Assembly: GCA_965204565.1 (NCBI GenBank)
Contig: CBDBEU010000004.1
Span: forward strand, 62,001 to 126,000
Length of the DNA: 64,000 bases
Source of the DNA: CBDBEU01 sp965204565
GTDB taxonomy: Bacteria; Pseudomonadota; Alphaproteobacteria; Rhizobiales; TMED25
Direction of reading: 5' to 3'
In this document: piece by piece, positions 8,268 through 17,405 of the stretch
How positions within the stretch are numbered: the first letter of the stretch is position 1
Layout: each line of letters opens with the position of its first letter
Position numbers and translations under genes: made by a program
Notes under the pieces: model-generated
The model's database searches: none
What the model was told of the DNA's origin: nothing
The model's input: the letters and a program-made list of their open reading frames with translations, nothing else

Positions 8268-9877
8268 CCAGCAATTTCCTGTAGGATTATTTTTGTTGAT
8301 TATCAATTTGTTGGGGCAGGTCTACGCGTTTTCTTTGGTGGGCTTTTTGCGCCGGATCGGCTTTTCGTCGTGCCATCCACCGCCCGCAATGCGATCCACG
8401 CACCTGCTCCATCGGCAGTTGAGAGAGGCTCCCAGATGTCCGGAAACTCTTTCCGCAAACATCTGTCGATGCCAGGCATGCTTCGCCCGCATCCCCGACC
8501 CGATCAACACAGGTGACTTCAGCCTGTCCGACTGCCTGATGTCCGCACTGGCGGTGTTTTCACTCAAGTTTCCGTCGTTGCTTCAGTTTGACCGGGCTTC
8601 AGTTTGACCGGCAGGTGCGCGGCGGCGAGGGTCCGGTCCAGGCGTGGAACCTCCGCTCGCTCTTTGGCGTGGAAAAAATGCCCTCGGACACGCGGATGCG
8701 CGCGCGGCATGGATCTGCTCGAAGGCTGGACGGTCTTCGACGGGCATCTGCTGATCTCGGTGGATGGCACCGGCCAGCATTCCTCGCACAAGGTCGGTTG
8801 CAGACGCTGCTGCGTGAAGAGCCACCGCGACGACGGGTCGAAGACGTACGACCACCAGCCCCTCGGCGCGGCGGTGGTCCACCCCGACCTGAAGGGGGTG
8901 TTCCCACTGGCGCCGGAGCCGGTCCGGAATGAGGACGGAACCACGAAGAACGACTGCGAGAGGAACGCCGCGAAACGTCTCCTCAGCGACCTGCGCCGGG
9001 AGCACGCGCACATCAAGGCGGTCATCGTCGAGGACGGGCCGGCGTCCAACGGACCCCGCATCAGGCATCTGCGGGACAAGGGTTTTCGTTTCATCCTCGG
9101 CGCGAAGCCGGGCGATCACGAACTGCTGTTCAGTCGGGTCAAGGCCAGCGAGACGAAGCAGACATGGGAGACGCGTGACAAGACGACCGGCAGGATGCAT
9201 CGCTTCGAGTGGGACGCACACCTGCCGCTCAACGACGCGAACTTCGAGGTGAGGGTCAACATGCTGAACGACGAGGAGACTGACACGAAAGGCACGCAAG
9301 GAAAGAGAAAGAGTTTCTCATGGATCACCGATCTCCCGCCGGACCGGGACACGGTGATGTCCGTCATGCGGGCCGCCCGCCGCAGATGGGCGATTGAGAA
9401 CGAAACGTTCCAGACACCCAAGGCGCGGGACGGATATAACTTCGAGCACAACTTCGGGCACGGCAACAACCATCCGGCGGACGTTTTCGCGACGCTCGCC
9501 ATGCGCGCCTTCCTGATCGATCAGGTGCAACAGCACTGCTGCCCGCTGTTCGGGAAGGCGCGAGAGCACCGGGAGCGTATCCTCCCTTTGGGACAAGGAT
9601 GCGCAGCCTGTTGCAGAACTTGCGCATCACAGACTGGCAGACTTTCTATCTCGCCCTGTCAGCGGAGATGAAGAAACCGGAACTCGCAGCCTTGCTTCCC
9701 GACGGGCGGTAGCTTCTCCGGCCACGCGCGACAGACACTGTCCCGCCCTTCGCCGAAACCTCGTTGTCCGGGCAACTGCCCGGCCATCAGCCATGCGTGC
9801 GCCAACCGACAGCTCATTGCAGCCCGACCGTAAAAGCCGTCAATGAGAGGGAATTATTTCTACAGGGAATCGCTGGC
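8268..9877 (+). mobile_element. insertion sequence (IS4/ISNCY-like), most complete copy
   Basis: Bounded by inverted repeats: left cagcaatttcctgtaggatt at about 8269, right (read inward) ccagcgattccctgtagaaa, ending near 9877. Partial copies lie at 4430-4812, 56271-56638 and 59403-60063. About 1.6 kb, with one transposase gene. The DDE-type transposase ends EHNFGHGNNHPADVFATL then LIDQVQQHCCPLFGKAR, which places it with IS4-like/unclassified transposases; I cannot name the exact IS. Confidence 0.8.
8390..9711 (+). pseudogene. transposase of the 8.3-9.9 kb insertion sequence, frameshifted
   Basis: The N-terminal part (CFARIPDPINTGDFSLSDCL, SALAVFSLKFPSLLQFDR) is separated from the rest by a perfect 16-bp tandem duplication, gcttcagtttgaccgg at 8580-8595 and 8596-8611, which shifts the frame. 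A second disturbance near 8700 precedes MDLLEGWTVFDGHLLISVDG, which carries the first DDE aspartate (SVDGTGQH). The central block has the second (IVEDGPASNGPR) and the YFxE-like RRRWAIENETFQTPK supplies the glutamate. A late frameshift near 9590 replaces the usual C terminus. Probably inactive. Confidence 0.75.
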
Positions 9878-9935
9878 TTGTGTTCATCGCCTATTCACGT
9901 CATTCGTCCTATCCAGACAGTGGTTTCAACGAGGG

Positions 9936-10259
9936 ATGGTTCAGGTGCTGCGCTTGCTGATCACAGCCGTGTTTTGCTTTGCATGTACGCATGCCGATAT
10001 GTCGGCGCTGGCGGCATCACGCAGTGCCGGTTTCAGTCCCGCTCTTGCAGGGCTGTTTCATACGCGCTTCGCACAACAAGGCGGCAATGGTTCAGCGTCT
10101 TCGGTCTCGAATTGGCAGGCAGCAAAAGCCGCGCGCGCCTGCGCTTCAGGTGGTACTGTGTTGCGAGTCGATCCGAACGGCAGCGACTACGACGTCCGGG
10201 TGCTTGTCGCGAACCGGGTGGTCGTGGTGCGGGTCGACCGCAACGGAGATTGCCGCTAG
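9936..10259 (+). CDS. small periplasmic PepSY-like protein upstream of feuPQ (FeuN-like?)
   Basis: About 107 residues from ATG 9936. Signal peptide VQVLRLLITAVFCFACTHAD, then a linker, then a PepSY-like half-domain TVLRVDPNGSDYDVRVLVAN and VVVVRVDRNGDCR. It ends 29 bp before the response regulator. In Sinorhizobium a small periplasmic protein, FeuN, is encoded next to feuPQ and restrains the kinase FeuQ. Position and export fit that role here, but sequence identity was not checked. A longer frame from 9843 begins inside the insertion sequence and is unlikely. Confidence 0.65.
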   Translation: MVQVLRLLITAVFCFACTHADMSALAASRSAGFSPALAGLFHTRFAQQGGNGSASSVSNWQAAKAARACASGGTVLRVDPNGSDYDVRVLVANRVVVVRVDRNGDCR

Positions 10260-10288
10260 GTCCTCGGTGAGCTGAGAAGGAGGCGAGA

Positions 10289-10960
10289 GTGAGACTTCTT
10301 ATCGTCGAGGATGATCCCGATCTCAATCGTCAATTCAAGGACGCCTTGACTGAGGCTGGCTATGCCGTCGATAGCGCACTGGATGGCGAGGAGGGGCATT
10401 TCCTCGGGGACACGGAGCCGTACGACGCAGTTGTACTTGATCTGGGCTTGCCGCAGATCGACGGTGTCACCGTGCTTGAGCGCTGGCGCCGTTCGGGGCG
10501 GCTGATGCCTGTTTTGATTCTCACCGCGCGAGATCGGTGGAGCGACAAGGTTGCCGGGTTTGACGCCGGAGCCGACGATTATGTCTCAAAGCCGTTTCAC
10601 ATGGAGGAGGTGTTGGCACGCGTGAGGGCGCTGTTGCGCCGGGCCGCCGGTCATGCTTCTGCCGAAATTGAATGTGGCCCGCTGCGCCTCGACACCCGTG
10701 CCGCGCGCGTCAGCGTGGAAGGAAATCCGGTTAAGTTGACCTCTCTTGAGTATCGGCTGCTTGCCTATCTGTGCCATCACAATGGCCGTGTGGTTTCGCG
10801 CACCGAGCTAGTTGAACATCTTTACGACCAGGACTTCGATCGGGATTCGAACACAATTGAGGTGTTCATCGGACGCGTTCGCAAGAAGCTCGGCGTTGAC
10901 CTGATCACCACCGTTCGCGGCCTCGGCTATTGCCTTGAGGCGCCCAAGGATGCGCCCTAG
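10289..10960 (+). CDS. feuP: OmpR/PhoP-type response regulator (FeuP-like)
   Basis: 223 residues. Receiver domain with acidic pocket VEDDPD, phospho-acceptor Asp51 in VVLDLGLPQ, and the conserved lysine in DDYVSKPF. It is followed by an OmpR-type winged helix (VKLTSLEYRLLAYLCHH, then DSNTIEVFIGRVRKKLG and TTVRGLGYCLE). The start is GTG 10289, behind a strong aaggagg. The gene overlaps the start of the kinase gene, so the two are translationally coupled. In rhizobia FeuPQ controls envelope functions such as cyclic glucan export; transfer of that role is inference. It appears intact. The symbol is given by similarity and context. Confidence 0.8.
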   Translation: MRLLIVEDDPDLNRQFKDALTEAGYAVDSALDGEEGHFLGDTEPYDAVVLDLGLPQIDGVTVLERWRRSGRLMPVLILTARDRWSDKVAGFDAGADDYVSKPFHMEEVLARVRALLRRAAGHASAEIECGPLRLDTRAARVSVEGNPVKLTSLEYRLLAYLCHHNGRVVSRTELVEHLYDQDFDRDSNTIEVFIGRVRKKLGVDLITTVRGLGYCLEAPKDAP

Positions 10961-12347
10961 TTCCCTTGCAACACGACTGTTCATTTCCGCTGGCGCCTGG
11001 AGCGTAATCATTCTCGTCGTGACGGGATTGGTTCTGTCGTCACTTTATCGTGGAACTGTCGAGCGCGCTTTTGACAAACGGCTTGATGTGTTCGTCAAGG
11101 GTTTGATTGCTGAGCTGAGCTTTACCAGCGAGGGCGCGCTTGAGATTGGGCGCGCCCTGCCTGAGCTGCAATTTAGCTTTCCTCTATCGGGTTGGTATTG
11201 GCAGGTCGAATCTCTTGATGCAGAAACCGCGCGGCCTGTCGTGTCTCCTTCGCTTCTCGATCAGGAGCTTGATTTTTCAACCACTCCTCTGCCTGAGACT
11301 GCAGGCGAGGCTGCGGATAACACTTTTTCTGCGTTTTATGCTACCGGGCCAGATGGCGAAGAGCTGCGCGTATTGCGTGGGAGAATCCGATTCCAGGCCG
11401 ATGAAGCGCCGCTGATCTTCACTGTGGCCGGCAACGCAAGCGACATCGCAACTGAGGTCCGCTCTTTCGACGACACTCTCGTTCTGGCTCTTTCTATTCT
11501 CGGAGTGGGACTCATTGGAGCGGGATTCCTGCAAGTTCACTATGGGCTTCGTCCCGTCCGCGAACTGCGCGCTGCCCTGTCGCGTATTCGCACCGGACGC
11601 GAGAGGAGAATTACCGGTAATTATCCAAGCGAAATCGCGCCGCTTTCCAATGAAGTCAACGCATTGCTCAATGCCAATGAGGAGGTTATCGAGCGTGCGC
11701 GCACCCATGTCGGCAATCTCGCTCATGCTCTGAAGACGCCGCTCAGTGTCCTTGCCAACGTAGCCGGCTCCAGTCAGGGAGAAATTGGCGCCAAAGTCAA
11801 CGAGCAGGTCAATGTCATGCGGCGGCATGTCGACCATCATCTGGAGCGCGCACGCGTTGCCGCGAGCGCCAGCGTGATTGGTGCTGCCACCGACGTTGAG
11901 CCGGTTGTGGCGGCCATCGTGCGCACGCTGAAGAAAATCCATGTTAGCCGTGCAATTACGGTGAGCGTGATCTGCGAGGAAGGTGTGCGCTTCAGGGGCG
12001 AGAAGCAGGATCTGGAGGAGATGGTGGGCAATCTTCTGGATAACGCATTCAAATGGGCAGACGAAGAGATTGCTGTGCGGGTGAACCGCAATGTAGCCGG
12101 TGGAATTGATCCTGTGCATACACTGACGATTGATATCGACGATGATGGACCGGGCTTGAGCAAGGATGAGCGCGGCGAAGCGGTGCGGCGGGGACGGCGG
12201 CTGGACGAAACCAAACCGGGTTCTGGGCTTGGCCTGTCTATCGTCGCAGACATAGCGTCAATGTATCATGGTGCATTCGCGCTCAAGCGTGCAGCGCTTG
12301 GAGGATTGCGGGCCCGGCTTGTGCTGCCTGCCCATGCTACGGCATAG
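10950..12347 (+). CDS. feuQ: sensor histidine kinase (FeuQ-like)
   Basis: 465 residues from ATG 10950 (MRPSSLATRLFISAG), overlapping the regulator gene by 11 nt; an ATG at 10935 is also possible. There are two membrane segments, one near the N terminus (WSVIILVVTGLVLSS) and one around residue 180 (LALSILGVGLIGAGFL), enclosing a periplasmic sensor domain of about 130 residues. Then come a HAMP-like linker, the phospho-accepting His at about 259 in GNLAHALKTPLSVL, and an HATPase domain with N box LLDNAFKWA, G1 DDDGPGL and G2 GSGLGLSIV. All catalytic motifs are present. It lies with the upstream periplasmic protein and the downstream lipoprotein in one run of plus-strand genes. Confidence 0.85.
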   Translation: MRPSSLATRLFISAGAWSVIILVVTGLVLSSLYRGTVERAFDKRLDVFVKGLIAELSFTSEGALEIGRALPELQFSFPLSGWYWQVESLDAETARPVVSPSLLDQELDFSTTPLPETAGEAADNTFSAFYATGPDGEELRVLRGRIRFQADEAPLIFTVAGNASDIATEVRSFDDTLVLALSILGVGLIGAGFLQVHYGLRPVRELRAALSRIRTGRERRITGNYPSEIAPLSNEVNALLNANEEVIERARTHVGNLAHALKTPLSVLANVAGSSQGEIGAKVNEQVNVMRRHVDHHLERARVAASASVIGAATDVEPVVAAIVRTLKKIHVSRAITVSVICEEGVRFRGEKQDLEEMVGNLLDNAFKWADEEIAVRVNRNVAGGIDPVHTLTIDIDDDGPGLSKDERGEAVRRGRRLDETKPGSGLGLSIVADIASMYHGAFALKRAALGGLRARLVLPAHATA

Positions 12348-12371
12348 AGGCGAATACAAAGGGGCTTTGTC

Positions 12372-12848
12372 ATGCAGTCATGGAAGGCCTGTGCAGCGGC
12401 TGCTCTCATCGCGTTCACACTGACAGCCTGCCAGTCCACTGCGCGCAAGCCGCTGACTTTCATCGACTCGCAAGGTCTGGTGAATGGTGACGCTGATCCC
12501 AATAGCGAACAAAGCTTTGGTGCAATTGCATCGGTCAATGTCGGTGCCGTTGTGCAAGGCGGAATTATGTCTTCCGATATTGGCCGATCTCTCAACGAAA
12601 TCGTCCTTCAGCGTGCCGCGCAGGTCGAACATTTTGCACTTGAGACAGGACAGGCCGGCCAGTCCCAGAGCTGGTCAAACCCGGCAACCACGACAGGTGG
12701 CACCATCGTTGTTGGTGAAACCTACAATATCAATCAATCTCAATGCCGTGATTACACCCACACCTTAACAACCATTGGCGGTGAGCGCACATTGCGTGCT
12801 ACAGCCTGCCGACAACCCAACGGGACATGGCGCTCGGTCAGCAACTGA
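12372..12848 (+). CDS. lipoprotein, surface-antigen (17 kDa/RT0821-like) family
   Basis: 158 residues. Signal peptide MQSWKACAAAALIAFTLTAC with lipobox LTAC (lipidated Cys20). The C-terminal half (QSQSWSNPATTTGGTIVVGE and TYNINQSQCRDYTHTL, then GERTLRATACRQPNGTWRSV) matches the conserved C-terminal domain of RT0821/Lpp0805-type surface proteins. A glycine-zipper region typical of the family is short or absent. It starts 24 bp after the kinase stop and may be the last gene of the feu operon. Confidence 0.8.
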   Translation: MQSWKACAAAALIAFTLTACQSTARKPLTFIDSQGLVNGDADPNSEQSFGAIASVNVGAVVQGGIMSSDIGRSLNEIVLQRAAQVEHFALETGQAGQSQSWSNPATTTGGTIVVGETYNINQSQCRDYTHTLTTIGGERTLRATACRQPNGTWRSVSN

Positions 12849-12983
12849 CCAATCCATCTTTTGAGATGTTTTCGGCAACGGTGAATTAACCGAAATCTGT
12901 GCACCCTTTACCACTGACATCGTTCGCGAATGCGAAAGGCGCGCAATGTCCCCCACGCGAATGGGCCCGGACAAGCTGGTTTC

Positions 12984-13531
12984 CTAGCTCAGCTCCCGCT
13001 CGGTTTCCTCGGCATTGCCGAGCCGAGGGTAGAGCTTGATGAAATCATCCTGGAAAGAAACAAAATCGATTGTTTGCGAGGCGGGCTCCGCCGCGCAAGG
13101 TTTTGTTCCAAGTTCTTTTACAGGGTTAGTGTCCCATTTTGAGACACGGGATTTGCGATTTTTGGGACACGGCTTGCCGGTATGTTCCCGCTTTGGACCT
13201 CTGCAGTCCGTGTCTCATAATCGGACACGGCACACTCAATATGTGGGGGCTTCGCAAAATCGATCGCCAAGATGTAGAAGGTCGGCATCTGCTTCTGCGT
13301 TTTCGGGTTCACCCGCGGGACGCGAACCAATAGGCCCGTGCCCTCGAGGTCCTCGAGATGCCGGTTGACGGTGGATCGCGACATGTTGCAATCGTGGGCG
13401 AGCAGGGCCTGCTCGGGATCCACGCGCAGCGTGTCTTTGTTGTGGCGGTCGGCCAGCATGACTAGGACCCGCCATGGTGCTGGCTTTAGGTGTCGCTGTT
13501 CAAGCGCCCAATTCATTGCGCGATGGCTCAT
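12984..13531 (-). pseudogene. plasmid-type helix-turn-helix replication/regulatory protein, frameshifted
   Basis: ATG 13531 starts MSHRAMNWALEQRHLKPAPW followed by a winged-helix region (LAHDCNMSRSTVNRHLEDLE), the pattern of HTH proteins found on rhizobial plasmids and integrative elements. The frame ends at 13118, but a one-base shift continues into PVKELGTKPCAAEPASQTID, FVSFQDDFIKLYPRLGNAEE and a stop at 12984. That second part resembles the downstream segment of replication initiator-like proteins. So the gene was longer and is now broken, with the end probably missing. Confidence 0.6.
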
Positions 13532-13721
13532 AGCTCACCGCACAACGTCGCCCCTCGACGTTGTTCCATGTCTCTGCTCCTGAAAGAGGTTTTCTGCCGT
13601 GTTGGGGGCTTCTGCGGCCCCGGATTTGGGCGGCTGGGCCGCCTTGACGCGCTTTAGCCCCATCACCACAGTGGGTGGTGATGGATTCGCGCGTAAATTG
13701 AACTGGTTGAAGGATTTTCAA

Positions 13722-14043
13722 ATGGCCGAACTGACCGTCTGTCTGAGCTGCGGCAAGGATATCTCCCCCCAAGGCGTTTGAATGCCCTCATTGCGGACAC
13801 CCGATACGAAAGACCAAGCGTGGCTTCTTCGGAAAGCTCTTCAAGTGGGCGCTCATCGGCTTCAACGTGCTGATGATCGTGTGGCTTGTGTCAGACCTCG
13901 GCACGATCGGCGAGCAGCTCGACGGGGCCACCAGCGACGCGGCTAAGGCCGGGACCGCGCTTGCCGACACGATCCTGGCCTTCTGGGTGCTGGGCGACAT
14001 CATTCTGGGCCTCGGCGCTTTGCTGACGCGCCCGCGGAAGTGA
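13722..14043 (+). pseudogene. zinc-ribbon membrane protein, single-base frameshift
   Basis: MAELTVCLSCGKDISPQ contains the first CxxC. Without one C of the run cccccc at about 13765-13770 the frame would continue AFECPHCGHPIRKTKRGFFG (second CxxC), then a membrane segment LIGFNVLMIVWLVSDLG and a second one (LAFWVLGDIILGLGALL), ending TRPRK at 14043. The original protein was therefore about 107 residues with an N-terminal zinc ribbon and two membrane segments. Such genes are common on integrative elements. A homopolymer sequencing error is an alternative explanation. Confidence 0.6.
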
Positions 14044-14052
14044 GGTGCTGCG

Positions 14053-14160
14053 ATGAGAAAGCTGATTTGCGCGGCCGCGTTGACCCTCGCCATTTCCCCA
14101 GCCGCTGCTGAGGAATTTCCCGAGGATGCGGTGAAGGCCCAATGCGCCAAAGGCTGGCCA
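14053..14160 (+). pseudogene. exported protein, N-terminal stump
   Basis: Starts 9 bp after the zinc-ribbon gene: MRKLICAAALTLAISPAAAE is a signal peptide, followed by EFPEDAVKAQCAKGWP before the sequence switches to an IS5-family transposase fragment. The function cannot be told. Confidence 0.5.
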
Positions 14161-14470
14161 GCTGTCGGATCATATCGGTGCGAAGCTCTTGTATCCGGAT
14201 CTCTGTGATAGCGTCAAAGCTATAACGATCGCAGATAAGGGATACGATTCAGACGATGATCGCGCGGCGCTGAAAGCCGGGGGGATCACCCCATGCATTC
14301 CGCCCCGAACAGGACGAAAGGCACCCGCTTCCTTCTGCAACATTCAATACAAACAGCGCCATAAGGTTGAGAACATGTTCGCACGTCTCAAGGACCGGCG
14401 CCGCATCGCAACGCCATATGACCGGCGGGCAGCCATCCTCATATGGTGGCTATAATGAGCCCTGAGCCTA
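14161..14470 (+). mobile_element. IS5-family (IS427-like) element, 3' fragment
   Basis: Encodes the end of a transposase: ITIADKGYDSDDDRAALKAG with the second DDE aspartate, then HKVENMFARLKDRRRIATPY with the catalytic glutamate. The right terminus (tataatgagccctgagccta) is like that of the element at 24.03-24.76 kb. It joins, with no gap, the truncated exported-protein gene on one side and the tolC pseudogene on the other. Confidence 0.8.
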
Positions 14471-15150
14471 GTCAAGTGATGGCGGCAGCAGTTTCTGCGG
14501 CAGTTTCACCGGCTCCAATTTGCCCGGCAGGCTCCCCACCAGCGATGCATAGCGTGCTTCGCTCTCAACCAGATTCGCGGATGCTTCAGAAAATGCCACT
14601 TTGGCTTGCTCACGCCGTGCCTCGGCCTGCGCGGTATCGATGCGTGACGAGTCGCCGGCGTTCATACGCTTTCGTGTTGCCACCCACTCCGCGTTCAGGA
14701 ATCGGACATCCGCATATGATGTGGCGACATCGGCGAACAATCGCTGCGAGGTTGCCGAAAGACGCTGATCACCGGCACGAACCCTGGCGCGCGTGGCGCG
14801 GATCCCGTCGATCGTCTGCAATCCTCGAAACAACGGCGCCGAAGCAGAAAGGCTGTAGCCGCTGGGGGTCAGCGAGGTCACTGAATCGGGTCCGTAATAC
14901 TCATCCCTGGTGCTACCGGCATCGAGCGAGGCGCTGAGGTTCGGCAAGCCTTCGGCGAATGCCTGAGGCACCGCCTCGCCAGTTGCACGTTGTCACTCGC
15001 GCTCAGCAGCAAGCGCAGGGTTTGCCGCATCGGCCAGCCGAAAGTGCCTCGATCAGCGTTTCGGCCCTGCAATCAAGGCTGATAACGGACCGCAGAATGG
15101 CGACCGGGACGAACAGCAGATCCGAGATTGGAAGACATCGTCGAGCCATG
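14471..15150 (-). pseudogene. TolC-family outer membrane factor, truncated and frameshifted
   Basis: The main open piece (14971-14468) starts PQAFAEGLPNLSASLDAGST and continues with SGYSLSASAPLFRGLQTIDG and a long helical region ending AEARREQAKVAFSEASANLV, as in type I secretion outer membrane channels. The N-terminal part (ETLIEAL, then RLADAANPALAAER) lies in other frames up to about 15150. The C-terminal half is missing, cut by the IS5 fragment at 14470. It was probably the partner of the HlyD pseudogene just upstream. Confidence 0.75.
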
Positions 15151-15300
15151 TGCCAGCACAATTCCGTAAGGCCAATTGGCGCGCAATTGCAACCGCTTGC
15201 GACCGCGCTCGGACCACAGGAACCATCATGCGGCAGGCATGGTTAACGCGCTGTTACGGTGCGTACCGTTTTGAGCCGGGACGAGCTTGAAGGCGGGGCG

Positions 15301-16627
15301 CTATTTCTCGGTAAAGGCGCGATCAAACAGCGATAAACAGGCTTTAAGAGATAGCACATGATCGATTTGGAGCCGGTGACGATGCTGGCCTCAACCACCA
15401 TTCCGGGTAGTAGCCGCGGCGCGTTGTTACCGGTTTGCAGGGTTTGGGAGGCGATGGTGACGGTGGCCTTGTAGTAGGGCGTTCCCTGCTCGTCTTCAAA
15501 AGTCGATGGCGAAACCACATCAACTTTATCGGTGACAGTGCCAAACACATTGGGATCAAACGCAGTGACCGTGATCTCGGTCTCTTGGCCGGGCCGGATC
15601 TGTGCCACGTCCTGGGGCCGAACCCTGACTTCGGCGATGTGGTCGGCACCGACGGGAACGACCATGGCAATCACGTCACCGGGATTGACCACCTCGCCGA
15701 CATTGCCGATGGCGAGATCGAATACAATGGCATCGAGCGGCGCGCGAATATCGAGGCGCGATCGCTCTGCTTGGCCAATTGCTGGCGAATTTCGGCCAAC
15801 TCCCGCGCCGCGTCCTTGCGCTTCTCGACCAGCCGGTTGGCGGTTTCGGCATCTGACTGCGCCAATCCGCTGCGCGCCTCATCAAGAGACTTGCGGGCCG
15901 AATCGATATCACCTTCATTGGCGATCAACTCCTGGCGCACATTTTCGACGCGAAATTGAGCTTCCAGAAATTCGCGCCGCGAGCTGTAGCCGTCCTTCAA
16001 GAGCTCCTCGTGTATACTGGCCTGTTCGGAGAGGATTTCCGTCCTTTTCCAAAAGCTTGGTGCTGAGCTGTGAGTGATGTTAGATTGGCATTGCTGCGGG
16101 CAATACGGGCCTGCAAGGTGGCGTGCGTTTCTTCGATGCGGATGCGATCACTGGCATGAATACGTGCCTGATCGGCGGCGAGATCGGGAAACGCATCACC
16201 GACAGCACCGAAATCGGGCTGTGTTCCGGCAAGCGTTGCATCAATCCTGATCTGTTCAAGCTCCAACGCCGCGGCACGGATTTTCAGTTGCTCAAGATCG
16301 CTCCTAGTGGCATCAGGACGAAGTTGCGTGAGCACGCTCCGGCTTTGACGATCTCGCCTTCGCGCACTTGGACGGCTTCCACGATGCCATCTTCAAGATG
16401 CTCGATCACCTGGACCGAACCGGAAGGGTTGAGTGAACCGGACGTCACCACGCGCTCGCGCACTTCGGCAATCGACAGCCAAATCAAATGATGGTAATCA
16501 GTACGAATCCGCTCAGGCAGTAGAGTAGCGTATAGGCAAAGCTGGGAATGCGCCCATCTTCAATGGATGCAGGCAGCGTCAACCGCTCGGCGTTTGCACG
16601 CTCTACGTTTACGTGTTTTCCTAGCAT
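15301..16627 (-). pseudogene. HlyD-family type I secretion adaptor, multiply frameshifted
   Basis: Four pieces in changing frames cover a whole adaptor protein. First, a cytoplasmic start with a membrane segment (SFAYTLLYCLSGFVLITI). Second, the first lipoyl half (GSVQVIEHLEDGIVEAVQVR, EGEIVKAG). Third, a long coiled coil (about 16330-15780). Last, the second lipoyl/beta-barrel part (NPGDVIAMVVPVGADHIAEV, RVRPQDVAQIRPGQETEITV). The original end FDRAFTEK lies at 15301. At least three frameshifts disrupt it. No ABC ATPase of a type I system is seen nearby, so the module is dead. Confidence 0.8.
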
Positions 16628-16754
16628 CCTAAGACGTGGACCGTTACGGACTCCCCTTGTTAAACCGGAATTCCCCATTTTACGACCGTGGCCGCACCAA
16701 TTCGCAAAACCCGCACGCGCCTAAGCCTCATGACATGCACCGCAGCGCCGATCA

Positions 16755-16768
16755 TTGATTTAGATCAA
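16755..16768. promoter_or_regulatory. FNR/FnrN-FixK-type box
   Basis: TTGATTTAGATCAA is an exact match to TTGAT-N4-ATCAA, the binding site of FNR-family oxygen regulators. It ends 75 bp before the hemerythrin-domain gene start, a normal distance for activation. The only candidate regulator gene in the window (17406-18102) is broken. Confidence 0.75.
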
Positions 16769-16842
16769 GGAGAATCGACGATCATGCATTCACACTAAAA
16801 AGGAAATTTTTCCTGTGCAGCATGGCTGTCAGGGGAGGCAAC

Positions 16843-17334
16843 ATGTCACCTCACCGGATCCTTGATAACTTTGTCGAGTATCACACCGAGCATGGCAAAC
16901 TATGCGATCTGCTGGAGCAGATTGCCGACACTTTGCCCCATCATGTCGAATCCGAAATGTGCGAGTCGGCGATTGAGATGCTGCGCCGGGATCTGCCGCT
17001 GCACCGCCGCGACCACGAGGAGGGGTTGTTTCCTGTGCTGGCCCAGCGCGTACTGCCGGAGGACAATGTCGAAGCCTGCCTCCACCAATTGCGCAGCGCG
17101 CACATTTTCGATGAATGCTGCGCGCTGGAAATACTTGAAGTCCTGCCAGTGCTGGCCTCAGGCGATCCGGTGGCCGATCCCGACACCCGCGGCTACATGC
17201 TGCGCAGTTTCTTTGAATGCTATCGCCGCCATCTCACCTGGGAGCTGCAGCTGATCGTTCCATTGGCGCGCAGGCGTCTCGATCCGGATGATTTGAAACG
17301 GCTTGACGCCCTGATGCTCCACCACCGGCTTTGA
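16843..17334 (+). CDS. hemerythrin HHE-domain protein
   Basis: 163 residues. Four-helix hemerythrin-like fold, with histidines in the expected helices: HRILDNFVEYHTEHGKLCDL near the N terminus, PLHRRDHEEGLFPVL in the middle and CYRRHLTWELQLIVPLARRR near the end. Such proteins bind a di-iron centre and in proteobacteria are often induced by low oxygen or nitrosative stress. ATG 16843 follows ggggaggcaac. An exact FNR-type box lies upstream, which supports oxygen-dependent control. The gene is intact although the nearby fnrN is not. Confidence 0.8.
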   Translation: MSPHRILDNFVEYHTEHGKLCDLLEQIADTLPHHVESEMCESAIEMLRRDLPLHRRDHEEGLFPVLAQRVLPEDNVEACLHQLRSAHIFDECCALEILEVLPVLASGDPVADPDTRGYMLRSFFECYRRHLTWELQLIVPLARRRLDPDDLKRLDALMLHHRL

Positions 17335-17405
17335 AACCGTGATCGGTGTCAACTCAGGCCTTGCAATGTAAGAGAAAGCTACTCGCCGGAACGCTGGCGC
17401 AGCTT

